This document shows, piece after piece, positions 47,918 through 55,029 of a stretch of DNA of 55,029 nucleotides. Position numbers and translations under genes: made by a program. The notes beneath the pieces are model-generated. The model ran no database searches and was not told the origin of the DNA. It saw only the letters and a list, made by a program, of their open reading frames with translations. Each line of letters opens with the position of its first letter. Position 1 is the stretch's first letter. The stretch comes from Clostridia bacterium (GTDB lineage: Bacteria > Bacillota > Clostridia > Oscillospirales > CAG-272), in the NCBI GenBank assembly GCA_017450945.1, contig JAFSSP010000027.1, positions 1 to 55,029 on the forward strand. The letters are read 5' to 3'.

Positions 47918-49198
47918 ATGGAACCGAAAAAACCATTCGATTTTCAAAAGTGGAAGATTTTTCTCTTTGCCGGGGCGCTTCTCCTTTTGTTTACGGTTGG
48001 ACTCTTGTTTTTCTTACGACCTGCGACCTCCGAGAGCGAAAAGCGCGAGCTGACCAAATTCCCGACGCCAACCGGCGAAACGCTTGCCTTTGGCGAATTC
48101 TTTGAGGGCGTTTCCACCTGGTATGCCGATACCTTCCCCGGCCGCGAGGCGCTGGTTTCGGGCAGTCTTGCCATGAAATCTTTGCGCGGCATTCAGGACG
48201 AAGTGATCATCCGTCCGAGCGATCCGACGCCGACGCCCAACCCCGACGGCGAGACGACCGATTCCGAGGATACCACGCCGATCGAACGGCTCGGCGGCGT
48301 CTATCTCAAGGGCAAGACCGCCTACGAAATCTACGGCGAGAGCCGGGAACAATCGGCAGAATACGCCGCGCTCATTTCCAAGGCCGCCGCACAACTGAGC
48401 GGCAAGGCAACCGTCTATGATCTCATCGTTCCGCTCTCGAGCAACGTAAATCTCTCGGCCGCAGAGCAGGCCTCGATCGGCTGTTCGGATGCCGATGCCG
48501 CGATCGACCGAATGTTCTCGGCAATGCAAGGAGTCAAAACGGTCGAAGTGCTCGATCTGCTGAAGTCGCACAAAAACGAGTATCTCTATTTCCGCACCGA
48601 CCACCACTGGACGGCGCTCGGAGCATACTATTCCTACACCGCTTTCTGCAAAGCCGCAGGGATCTCCCCGAAGAGCCTTTCGGATTGGCAGAAATACGAA
48701 TTCCAAGGTTTTCTCGGCACGCTCTACAACGAGGCTGGCAAGCCCTCGGTGCTGACAAACAATCCGGACACCGTTGAAGCATGGGTGCCGAACGGAACCA
48801 ACGATATCTATATCACCGACAAGAACGGCGAGCGCAGCCGCTACCGCAGCGGCGTTGTCCGAGTTGACACCGACAAGTTCTATGCGGCCGCCGGAAGCAA
48901 GTACAACTGCTTTATCATGGGCGACAATCCCTTGTCCGAGATCCACAACGAAACGCTTCACGACGGCTCTTCGATCATCGTCGTCAAGGAATCCTTTGGC
49001 AACGCCTTCGTACCCTTCCTCGTCGATCACTATGAGTACGTCTACGTCGTCGACTACCGCTATTTCACACCCACCACCGGCAAAACTCTCTCGCAGTTCG
49101 TGGCCGAGACCGGCGCAAAGAACGTCCTCTTTATCAACAACCTCACCGCCACTTCCTCCCCGTCAAGGATCGGGGAGTTGGAACGGTTGTTGAAATAA
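47918..49198 (+). CDS. DHHW (AlgX/AlgJ-like) acetyltransferase partner
   Basis: 426 residues. A TM anchor (about 13-35) is followed by an SGNH-like extracellular domain. DHHW is exact in FRTDHHWTALGAYYSY (about 228-231), and the Ser loop is KESFGNAFVPFL. The family accepts acetyl from the MBOAT partner and puts it on a glycan outside the membrane. A Pro/Thr-rich spacer (about 100-120) lifts the domain. AAAGGAG precedes the ATG. The glycan is unknown. Confidence 0.9.
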   Translation: MEPKKPFDFQKWKIFLFAGALLLLFTVGLLFFLRPATSESEKRELTKFPTPTGETLAFGEFFEGVSTWYADTFPGREALVSGSLAMKSLRGIQDEVIIRPSDPTPTPNPDGETTDSEDTTPIERLGGVYLKGKTAYEIYGESREQSAEYAALISKAAAQLSGKATVYDLIVPLSSNVNLSAAEQASIGCSDADAAIDRMFSAMQGVKTVEVLDLLKSHKNEYLYFRTDHHWTALGAYYSYTAFCKAAGISPKSLSDWQKYEFQGFLGTLYNEAGKPSVLTNNPDTVEAWVPNGTNDIYITDKNGERSRYRSGVVRVDTDKFYAAAGSKYNCFIMGDNPLSEIHNETLHDGSSIIVVKESFGNAFVPFLVDHYEYVYVVDYRYFTPTTGKTLSQFVAETGAKNVLFINNLTATSSPSRIGELERLLK

Positions 49199-49202
49199 AG
49201 AA

Positions 49203-49241
49203 TGCGGGGAAGAACTTTTTGGAAAAAAGTTCTTCCCCGCA
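49203..49241 (+). terminator. Long hairpin after the DHHW gene
   Basis: TGCGGGGAAGAACTTTTT pairs with AAAAAAGTTCTTCCCCGCA around GG. The family tail ACCCTTTTTCAAAAACTT follows on the plus strand. Confidence 0.8.
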
Positions 49242-49326
49242 CCCTTTTTCAAAAACTTCCAAAACAAGTTTTTGAGCGGCTGACGGAAGGACAGCACCTA
49301 TTTTTTTGTTCGTTTTTTCGGAAGGT

Positions 49327-49361
49327 GCGGAAACCTCTTTTTTTCAAAAAAGGGTTTCCGC
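49327..49361. terminator. Hairpin overlapping the peptidase E stop
   Basis: GCGGAAACC (49327-49335) pairs with GGTTTCCGC (49353-49361), with a T7/A6 interior. Plus-strand T-tract after it. The stop codon of the minus-strand gene (49344-49346) lies in the loop. Confidence 0.7.
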
Positions 49362-50057
49362 GCTTTTTATTTCTTCTTCCATTATTTTCCCGCTCTCTTT
49401 TCGTACCCAAAAAGCGCTGCCGCCGTTTTGGATGACGCCGAGGAGTTGCTCGTTTTTGTAGACGACGGCGGCGTTATTTTCGATGCAGAGCCAGTCCTCG
49501 CCCTCGGGGATTGCTTCGGCAAAATCGGCCCTGCGTTCGTTGTAGTGCGGGCAGGCGCCGCCGGGCAAAATCCCCATGGCGGGGCATACGGCATAGGGCG
49601 CGTCTGTTCCGGTCGCGCTTTCGCTGTCGGTGTACATTTTTTCAAACCAGCAGATCGCCCCGGCCGAAAGGCCTGCGACGATCTTACCCTCGCGGTAGGC
49701 GGCAAGGATTTTTTGATCCAGCCCGGTTTCTTTCCAGTGGTTGATGAGAAAGACCGTGTCGCCGCCGCCCACGTAGAGCAGGTCTGCCGCGTCGAGCTTG
49801 GCCTTCTGTTTTTCCTCGTCCATGTGGGTATAGACGGTCAGAATCACGTCGGTTTTTAGCCCAAGCTCGCCGGTATAGGTCTTGTGAAAGGTATTGTTGT
49901 AGGGCATGAAGTCGTGGCTGGCGGTGCCGACAAAGAGGGCGCACGCGCGCTTTTCGCCGGCGTGCTTTTTGGCAAGGTCGGCAATGACGATATCGAGCGG
50001 CAAAGTCTCCTTTGCCCGCAGATCCCCGCCGCCGAGCAAAATAAAATAGCGATCCAT
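49344..50057 (-). CDS. pepE: Peptidase E family (S51) protein
   Basis: 237 residues. The nucleophile elbow GLSAGAICWF (Ser near 130) and LLYVGGGDTVFL match peptidase E, and PHYNERR fits the family's C-terminal region. True peptidase E cleaves N-terminal aspartyl dipeptides. AAAGGA precedes the ATG. The last codons run into a terminator-like hairpin, so coding and termination signals overlap. Symbol given by family; specificity not shown. Confidence 0.87.
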   Translation of the reverse strand: MDRYFILLGGGDLRAKETLPLDIVIADLAKKHAGEKRACALFVGTASHDFMPYNNTFHKTYTGELGLKTDVILTVYTHMDEEKQKAKLDAADLLYVGGGDTVFLINHWKETGLDQKILAAYREGKIVAGLSAGAICWFEKMYTDSESATGTDAPYAVCPAMGILPGGACPHYNERRADFAEAIPEGEDWLCIENNAAVVYKNEQLLGVIQNGGSAFWVRKESGKIMEEEIKSAETLF

Positions 50058-50094
50058 GATAAATCCTTTGCGTTTGAAGTTTTTGAAAAGGGTG

Positions 50095-50126
50095 CGGGAG
50101 AAACTTTTTTCAAAAAGTTTCTCCCG
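50095..50126 (-). terminator. Long hairpin after the Fur/PerR gene
   Basis: CGGGAGAAACTTTTT (50095-50109), TC, AAAAAGTTTCTCCCG (50112-50126). The family tail is on the minus strand, downstream of the regulator gene ending at 50143. Confidence 0.8.
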
Positions 50127-50142
50127 TAATCTTTTTCAGTTC

Positions 50143-50508
50143 CTATTTCTTCCTTCTGCAAGCGGGGCAGAGGGTATGGATGACGAGGTCGTAGGAATCG
50201 ACCGGGGAATGGATTTGTTTTTCGAGCTCGACCTTGAGCTTGGGCAGGCGGATATCGGTGAGTTTGCCGCACTCGTCGCAGAGCAGATGGTCGTGCGGTT
50301 CCGAGACGGCGCTGAAGCGGTCGGCTCCGCCGTCGACGCGGATGCGGTGGATCACGCCGGCTTCGTTCATGGCGTTGAGGTTGTTATAGACGGTTGCCAT
50401 GGCGATGGTCGGCATTTTGAGCTTTGCGAGGAAGAAGATCTCGTCGGCGGTCAGGTGCCGGTCGGATTGCGACAGGATCCCGAGGATCAGCTCTCTTTGT
50501 CTGGTCAT
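50143..50508 (-). CDS. Fur/PerR family metalloregulator
   Basis: 121 residues, about 20 shorter than usual at the N-terminus. The winged helix has TADEIFFLAKLKMPTIAMATVYNNLNAMNEAGVI, the hinge DRFSAVSEPHDHLLCDECGK holds His ligands and the first CxxC, and CPAC near the end completes the structural zinc site. AGGAGG fixes the start. A PerR-like box overlaps the start of its own transcript, so it probably represses itself. It may sense peroxide or iron; which one cannot be told. Confidence 0.9.
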   Translation of the reverse strand: MTRQRELILGILSQSDRHLTADEIFFLAKLKMPTIAMATVYNNLNAMNEAGVIHRIRVDGGADRFSAVSEPHDHLLCDECGKLTDIRLPKLKVELEKQIHSPVDSYDLVIHTLCPACRRKK

Positions 50509-50530
50509 AATGGCCTCCTTATAGAAAGAA

Positions 50531-50545
50531 ATAGAATAATTCTAA
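50531..50545. promoter_or_regulatory. PerR/Fur-type operator
   Basis: ATAGAAT-A-ATTCTAA, a 7-1-7 inverted repeat with six of seven pairs matching. It resembles the PerR box TTATAATnATTATAA. It sits between the -10 (50550-50555) and the start of the regulator gene. Confidence 0.7.
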
Positions 50546-50549
50546 AATC

Positions 50550-50578
50550 ATTATAACCCGCACCGGGAGGATTGTCAA
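50550..50578 (-). promoter_or_regulatory. Perfect-consensus promoter of the Fur/PerR gene
   Basis: Minus strand: TTGACA (50573-50578), 17 bp, TATAAT (50550-50555). Confidence 0.9.
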
Positions 50579-50597
50579 GATTTTTTTGACAAAATCA

Positions 50598-50626
50598 TTG
50601 TCAAACAGGGAAAAATGTGGTAGACT
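50598..50626 (+). promoter_or_regulatory. Promoter of the phosphopantetheinyl transferase
   Basis: TTGTCA at 50598-50603, 17 bp, TAGACT at 50621-50626. It is divergent from the PerR promoter. Confidence 0.6.
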
Positions 50627-50663
50627 ACGGAGAGTAAAAGGCAGGAGAAGAGGGGGTAAAAAG

Positions 50664-51281
50664 ATGATCCGGTTGCTCTACACCGAAATTGCGTCGTTGC
50701 CCGAGCCGGGAAAACTTGCAAAAGAGATCCCGGAGCCTTTTCTGCGCGCCTATTATGCGTCTCACAAAAAGCCGATCTCCGCGGGGCTCGGCGGGCTTTG
50801 GCTCGCGGCAAGCGGGGGAGCCTCGGGTGAACTTTTTTACGACGAAAAGGGACGCCCGAATCTTTCCGACAAACAGGTTTGCGATCTGAGCATTTCGCAC
50901 ACCAAAAATTTTATTTTTTGCGCCCTCGCCTCGGGAGAACATCACAGAGTTGGTCTGGACGCCGAGGATGGCGCCAGGCTGGACGAAGCGACGATGGAAA
51001 AGATCGTCCGGCGCTTCTTTGTGCAAAAAGAGATTGCAGAGTTTGAAGCCGCCGCCCGCAAAAAAGAGGCTTTTTTGGCAATTTGGACAAAAAAGGAAGC
51101 CTACGCCAAATACACAGGTGAGGGACTTGCGGCGCTCCTTGCGGGAAAAGTCTTAGAAAAACCTTGCTGTTTTATGGGTATGACCCTATCCGGCACCGTG
51201 CTTTCGATTTGCGCCGACCGGCCTTTTGAAAATGGATTTTTGACGCCGGAGAAGGTTGAATTCCGCCCGAAAAATAGATAA
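50664..51281 (+). CDS. Sfp-type 4'-phosphopantetheinyl transferase
   Basis: 205 residues. LSISHTKNFIFCAL, VGLDAED (magnesium Asp/Glu) and AIWTKKEAYAKYTGEGL (W-x-K-KEA-x-x-K) are the three Sfp motifs. It moves phosphopantetheine from CoA to carrier proteins. No NRPS, PKS or acyl carrier gene is nearby, so its target lies elsewhere. AGAGGGGG precedes ATG 50664; the earlier TTG 50586 overlaps the promoter. Confidence 0.88.
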   Translation: MIRLLYTEIASLPEPGKLAKEIPEPFLRAYYASHKKPISAGLGGLWLAASGGASGELFYDEKGRPNLSDKQVCDLSISHTKNFIFCALASGEHHRVGLDAEDGARLDEATMEKIVRRFFVQKEIAEFEAAARKKEAFLAIWTKKEAYAKYTGEGLAALLAGKVLEKPCCFMGMTLSGTVLSICADRPFENGFLTPEKVEFRPKNR

Positions 51282-51357
51282 ATATAGGCGTTTTTCTTAT
51301 CTTGTTGTCTCTCGTTTTGTGCAAAACGTAGAAAAATCCGTCAAACAGGCGCGACAC

Positions 51358-51386
51358 TTGACAAAACAGGCCTTGCGGTGTATAAT
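51358..51386 (+). promoter_or_regulatory. Perfect-consensus promoter of the rpsL operon
   Basis: TTGACA at 51358-51363, 17 bp, TATAAT at 51381-51386. It gives a leader of about 127 nt. Confidence 0.92.
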
Positions 51387-51448
51387 GAACTGTAAATTTG
51401 TGGAATGCCATAACTATGCCCTCTGGCAGATTCCGCAAACAAAAACGG

Positions 51449-51478
51449 CAGATCCGCCCGCGTGATCGTGGGCGTCTG
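51449..51478 (+). promoter_or_regulatory. Stem-loop in the rpsL leader
   Basis: CAGA-TC-CGCCC pairs with GGGCG-TCTG. No T-tract follows. It may take part in autoregulation of the operon; this is inference only. Confidence 0.35.
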
Positions 51479-51519
51479 TATAAACATGAAATTTCGGAAG
51501 AAGGAGGAAAAACGAAGAC

Positions 51520-51936
51520 ATGCCAACCTTTAACCAACTCGTCAGACAGGGTCGCAGCGACAAGGTCTACAAATCCAAGGCCCCTGTTCTTCAAAAGGGT
51601 TTCAACTCTCTGAAGAACGCAGCTGTGAATCAGTCGGCGCCGCAGAAGAGAGGCGTTTGCACCAAGGTGTCCACCACCAGCCCGAAGAAGCCGAACTCGG
51701 CAATGCGTAAAATCGCAAGAGTTCGTCTGACCAACGGTCTCGAAGCAACCGTCTACATTCCCGGCATCGGCCACAACCTGCAGGAGCACTCGGTTGTCCT
51801 GATCAGAGGCGGACGTGTAAGAGATCTCCCCGGTGTGCGTTATCACATTATCCGCGGAACTCTCGACGCGCAGGGTGTTGCCAACCGCAACCAGGCCCGT
51901 TCCAAGTACGGCGCCAAGAGACCCAAGAAGAAATAA
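51520..51936 (+). CDS. rpsL: 30S ribosomal protein S12
   Basis: 138 residues, normal for S12. The decoding-site segment [19 protein letters not shown] keeps the wild-type Lys (position 43 in E. coli numbering), and [28 protein letters not shown] keeps the second streptomycin-site Lys/Arg region without known resistance changes. GGAGG precedes the ATG. It opens the str operon: rpsL, rpsG, fusA, tuf. Confidence 0.98.
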   Translation: MPTFNQLVRQGRSDKVYKSKAPVLQKGFNSLKNAAVNQSAPQKRGVCTKVSTTSPKKPNSAMRKIARVRLTNGLEATVYIPGIGHNLQEHSVVLIRGGRVRDLPGVRYHIIRGTLDAQGVANRNQARSKYGAKRPKKK

Positions 51937-52107
51937 GCTTTCTTCCCCTTGTCGGAGGGTATCCGGCGTTTGACTGAAAGCAATTCATAGGTTCGTCACT
52001 CGTGTTTCCATAAATTTCATGTTTATGTTTCACCTCTGACAGCACCTACAGAAGGAATGCTTTTGAGTACCAATGATTTCATATTTTTGATGAAGGAGGG
52101 AAGTACA

Positions 52108-52578
52108 GTGCCGAGAAGAGGTCGTATTACCAAAAGAGACGTCCTGCCGGATCCGTTGTACCAGTCCAAGCTGGTCACAAAACTCATCAACAACGTGATG
52201 TATGACGGCAAAAAGGGCGTTGCCCAGACCATCGTTTACGATGCGTTCAAAATCATTGAAGAAAAACAGGGCCAGAATCCCCTCGAAGTGTTCGAGGCTG
52301 CCCTGGAGAACATTATGCCTGTTCTGGAAGTCAAAGCTCGCCGTGTAGGCGGCTCCACTTACCAGGTCCCGATGGAGGTCAGAGCTGACCGCCGTCAGAC
52401 GCTTGGGCTCCGTTGGCTCATCCTGTTCGCAAGAAAACGCGGCGAGAAGACCATGGCGGAGAAACTTGCGGGCGAGATCCTCGACGCCAAGAACAGCCTT
52501 GGCGGCGCCTTCAAAAAGAAGGAAGAGACGCACCGCATGGCAGAAGCGAACAAGGCATTTGCTCATTACAGATACTAA
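52108..52578 (+). CDS. rpsG: 30S ribosomal protein S7
   Basis: 156 residues, the usual size. [19 protein letters not shown] opens the protein, and [28 protein letters not shown] is the 16S rRNA-binding core. GTG 52108 was chosen because AAGGAGGG lies 7 nt before it; the longer in-frame opening from 52057 adds non-S7 residues. About 170 bp separate it from rpsL, with no clear signal in that gap. Confidence 0.97.
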   Translation: MPRRGRITKRDVLPDPLYQSKLVTKLINNVMYDGKKGVAQTIVYDAFKIIEEKQGQNPLEVFEAALENIMPVLEVKARRVGGSTYQVPMEVRADRRQTLGLRWLILFARKRGEKTMAEKLAGEILDAKNSLGGAFKKKEETHRMAEANKAFAHYRY

Positions 52579-52614
52579 TTCGTTTCGCACAACCCCAAGG
52601 AGCAAGTTAAATCA

Positions 52615-54693
52615 ATGCCAAGAGAATATTCACTTGAAAATACCCGAAACATCGGTATCATGGCGCACATCGACGCCGGCAAGACCACCACGACCGAGCG
52701 TATCCTGTTCTACACGGGGAAAACGCACAAGTTGGGTGAGACGCACGAAGGCGCCGCCACCATGGACTGGATGGAACAGGAAAAGGAGCGCGGAATCACC
52801 ATTACTTCCGCCGCAACCACCTGTTTTTGGAAGGGAAAGAGAATCAACATCATCGATACCCCCGGTCACGTGGACTTTACGGTGGAGGTCGAGCGCTCGC
52901 TGAGAGTGCTGGACGGCGCCGTGACGGTGCTTTGTGCCAAGGGCGGTGTGGAACCCCAGTCTGAAACCGTTTGGCGTCAGGCTGACAAATACCGGGTTCC
53001 CCGGATGATCTACGTCAACAAAATGGACATCACGGGCGCAGATTTCTACCACGTGGTGGACATGATCAAAACCAGACTCCGCGCCAACGCGGTGCCGATC
53101 CAGCTTCCCATCGGGAAGGACATGACCTTCCGCGGCATCATTGATCTTATGACCATGGAAGCCGACGTCTATTACGACGATCTCGGCAAGGACATGAAGG
53201 TCGAGCCGATCCCGGACGACATGAAGGAAGAGGCACAGCGGTACCACGATGAGATGGTGGAAGCCATCGCTTCGACCGACGACGCGCTCATGGAGAAATA
53301 CCTTGAGGGCGAAGAACTGCCGATCGACGATCTCAAAGCGGCGCTGAGAAAAGCCTGCATCGACAACGAGATCGTTCCGGTCGTCTGCGGTACTTCCTAC
53401 CGCAACAAGGGCGTTCAGAAGTTGCTTGACGCAATCGTCGAATATATGCCGGCACCCACCGACATCCCCGCGATCAGAGGAACCAACCTCACCACCGGGG
53501 AAGAGGAGGACAGGCATTCTTCGGACGACGAGCCCTTCTCGGCTCTTGCGTTCAAGATCATGACCGACCCCTACGTCGGAAAGCTCTGCTACTTCCGCGT
53601 CTATTCGGGTATGGTGCATGCGGGAGACACCGTGTTCAACTCCACAAAGGGAAAGAACGAGCGTCTCGGCAGAATTCTGCAGATGCATGCCAACGAGCGG
53701 AAGGATATTGACTGTTGCTACGCAGGCGATATCGCCGCCGCCATCGGTATCAAAAATACCACCACCGGCGACACCTTCTGCGACGAAAAGCACCCTGTGA
53801 TCCTCGAGTCCATGGAGTTCCCGGAACCGGTTATCCGCGTTGCGATCGAACCCAAGACCCGCGCCGGTCAGGAGAAGATGGGCATTGCCCTTGCAAAGCT
53901 TGCAGAGGAAGACCCCACCTTCCGCACCTACACCGACGAGGAAACCGGACAAACCATCATTGCCGGCATGGGCGAGCTTCACCTCGAGATCATCGTGGAC
54001 AGATTGCTCCGCGAGTTCAAGGTGGAAGCCAACATCGGCAAACCGCAGGTGGCCTACAAAGAGACCATCCGCAAAAAGGTGGATCACGAGTGCAAGTACA
54101 AGAAGCAGTCGGGCGGTTCCGGTCAGTACGGACACGTTAAGATCATCATCGAGCCCAATGAACCGGGCAAGGGATACGAGTTCATCAATGCGGTGACAGG
54201 CGGTTCGATCCCGAAGGAATATATTCCCGCGGTCGATACCGGTATCCAGGGAGCTATGCAGTGCGGCGTTCTCGCCGGCTACAACGTGGTGGACGTCAAG
54301 GTCACTCTTTACGACGGTTCCTACCACGAGGTCGACTCCTCGGATATGGCCTTCAAGATCGCCGGTTCCATGGCGTTTAAGGAAGCCATGAGACAGGCCG
54401 ATCCGGTTCTCACCGAGCCGATCATGAAGGTTACCACCATCGTTCCCGACGACTATCTGGGCGCGGTCATAGGCGACTTCAACAGCCGCCGCGGACAGAT
54501 CCTGTCGCAGGAGACTACGGTTGCAGGCGTTCAGGAGATCATCGCAAACGTTCCGCTTTCCAACATGTTCGGGTATGCGACCGACCTTCGTTCCAAAACG
54601 CAGGGCCGCGGTCAGTACACCATGGAACCCAGCCACTTTGCAGAGGTTCCGAAATCCATTCAGGAAACCATCATCAAGGATCGTTCCAGATGA
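52615..54693 (+). CDS. fusA: Elongation factor G
   Basis: 692 residues. The G1 loop [14 protein letters not shown], the [10 protein letters not shown]3 motif and NKMD G4 motif are intact, followed by the EF-G domains II to V. It moves tRNAs and mRNA on the ribosome with GTP. AAGGAGCAAG precedes the ATG, 36 bp after rpsG. Confidence 0.99.
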   Translation: MPREYSLENTRNIGIMAHIDAGKTTTTERILFYTGKTHKLGETHEGAATMDWMEQEKERGITITSAATTCFWKGKRINIIDTPGHVDFTVEVERSLRVLDGAVTVLCAKGGVEPQSETVWRQADKYRVPRMIYVNKMDITGADFYHVVDMIKTRLRANAVPIQLPIGKDMTFRGIIDLMTMEADVYYDDLGKDMKVEPIPDDMKEEAQRYHDEMVEAIASTDDALMEKYLEGEELPIDDLKAALRKACIDNEIVPVVCGTSYRNKGVQKLLDAIVEYMPAPTDIPAIRGTNLTTGEEEDRHSSDDEPFSALAFKIMTDPYVGKLCYFRVYSGMVHAGDTVFNSTKGKNERLGRILQMHANERKDIDCCYAGDIAAAIGIKNTTTGDTFCDEKHPVILESMEFPEPVIRVAIEPKTRAGQEKMGIALAKLAEEDPTFRTYTDEETGQTIIAGMGELHLEIIVDRLLREFKVEANIGKPQVAYKETIRKKVDHECKYKKQSGGSGQYGHVKIIIEPNEPGKGYEFINAVTGGSIPKEYIPAVDTGIQGAMQCGVLAGYNVVDVKVTLYDGSYHEVDSSDMAFKIAGSMAFKEAMRQADPVLTEPIMKVTTIVPDDYLGAVIGDFNSRRGQILSQETTVAGVQEIIANVPLSNMFGYATDLRSKTQGRGQYTMEPSHFAEVPKSIQETIIKDRSR

Positions 54694-54768
54694 TCTTTGA
54701 CGGTTTTACAGAAATAGTCCATTTTTAATCGAAAAAAATAAAAAACAATTTACACGGAGGATTTTACA

Positions 54769-55029
54769 ATGGCAAAGGCAACATTCGAGCGCACCAAACC
54801 CCACGTAAACATCGGTACCATCGGTCACGTTGACCATGGCAAAACCACCCTGACCGCCGCTATCACCAAGACTCTGTCTATGATGAACGGTAAGAACGAA
54901 TTCATGCGTTACGACCAGATCGATAACGCTCCCGAAGAAAAGGCAAGAGGTATCACAATCAATACCAGACACGTTGAGTACGAGACGGCTAACCGTCACT
55001 ACGCTCACGTGGACTGCCCCGGCCACGCC
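54769..55029 (+). CDS. tuf: Elongation factor Tu (5' part, cut by window end)
   Basis: The first 87 codons are present and the frame is open to the window edge. [18 protein letters not shown] is the G1 loop. [14 protein letters not shown] is switch I and the sequence ends in DCPGHA of G3. It brings aminoacyl-tRNA to the ribosome. GGAGG precedes ATG 54769. The cut is due to the window, not a real truncation. Confidence 0.98.
   Translation, partial: MAKATFERTKPHVNIGTIGHVDHGKTTLTAAITKTLSMMNGKNEFMRYDQIDNAPEEKARGITINTRHVEYETANRHYAHVDCPGHA

Noticed and set aside
50664..51281. Start of a natural-product cluster
   Set aside because: The phosphopantetheinyl transferase stands alone between a Fur regulator and ribosomal genes; no carrier or synthase gene is present.
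51520..51936. Streptomycin-resistance change in S12
   Set aside because: The key lysine in TTSPKKPNS is wild type.
51937..52107. Terminator or riboswitch between rpsL and rpsG
   Set aside because: No stable hairpin with T-tract or known aptamer core could be found in this 170 bp gap.
52630..54636. 668-codon open frame opposite fusA
   Set aside because: fusA is unmistakable on the plus strand; the reverse frame is open only because of codon bias.
1..55029. CRISPR array, tRNA or rRNA genes
   Set aside because: I saw no regularly spaced repeats, cloverleaf-like segments or rRNA signatures. A covariance scan would be needed to exclude a diverged tRNA.

Overview
The window looks like chromosome from an anaerobic Gram-positive bacterium of the class Clostridia, probably an uncultured gut-type lineage (inference). 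Support: strong Shine-Dalgarno sites (AAGGAGG type) before almost every gene; many near-consensus sigma-A promoters (TTGACA, 17 bp, TATAAT/TACAAT); the Bacillota-style order miaB - YlbF-family gene - mutS; ECF vitamin S-components (FolT, QueT) behind THF and preQ1 riboswitches; an rpsL-rpsG-fusA-tuf operon; a split transketolase; VTC/DUF4956, DUF5685 and BspA-like LRR proteins common in gut Clostridia. No phage, plasmid, CRISPR array, rRNA or tRNA was recognised.

Layout. 1-290: a small palindromic element, then a promoter. 292-4718: a cluster of double-zinc-ribbon proteins, several membrane-anchored, of unknown function. 5023-6793: YhhN-like and TIGR01906/DUF1461-like membrane proteins and an AT-rich DUF559 endonuclease-like gene followed by an inverted-repeat element. 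7196-10580: operon of a VTC-domain protein, a DUF4956 membrane protein and a Cthe_2159-like lipoprotein; then a membrane GGDEF protein and a small lipoprotein. 12359-16784: miaB, YlbF-family gene, mutS. 16967-19614 (minus): YgjV-like protein, a membrane protein, a J-domain protein and DUF5685. 19711-20173: clustered non-coding repeats. 20226-24258: DUF1934, NUDIX, TcdA-like E1 enzyme, HIT protein, FkbM methyltransferase, a coiled-coil membrane protein.

24331-35617 is one long minus-strand block: split transketolase, maf, mreB, a CPBP protease-like protein where mreC/mreD would be expected, a class B penicillin-binding protein, a YqeG phosphatase, an endonuclease IV-like TIM barrel, PcrA helicase and a coupled nuclease-like protein. 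35828-39488 (plus): RNHCP protein, DJ-1/PfpI protein, an unusual fusion of 5-formyl-THF cyclo-ligase with a CPBP membrane protease, and malic enzyme. 39626-42322 (minus): a secreted LRR protein preceded by a 45-residue acidic small protein. 42493-49198 (plus): THF riboswitch, folT, folC, preQ1 riboswitch, queT, cca, and an MBOAT/DHHW O-acetylation pair. 49344-50508 (minus): peptidase E and a Fur/PerR regulator with a PerR-like box on its promoter. 50664 to the end: Sfp-type phosphopantetheinyl transferase, rpsL, rpsG, fusA and the start of tuf.

The observations I rate highest are the cyclo-ligase/CPBP fusion, the mre cluster without mreC/mreD, the small DVIT-motif protein ahead of the LRR gene, a dispersed family of long hairpins with a conserved tail at gene ends, the THF riboswitch with an extra helix, and the zinc-ribbon cluster with an exact 83-residue repeat.
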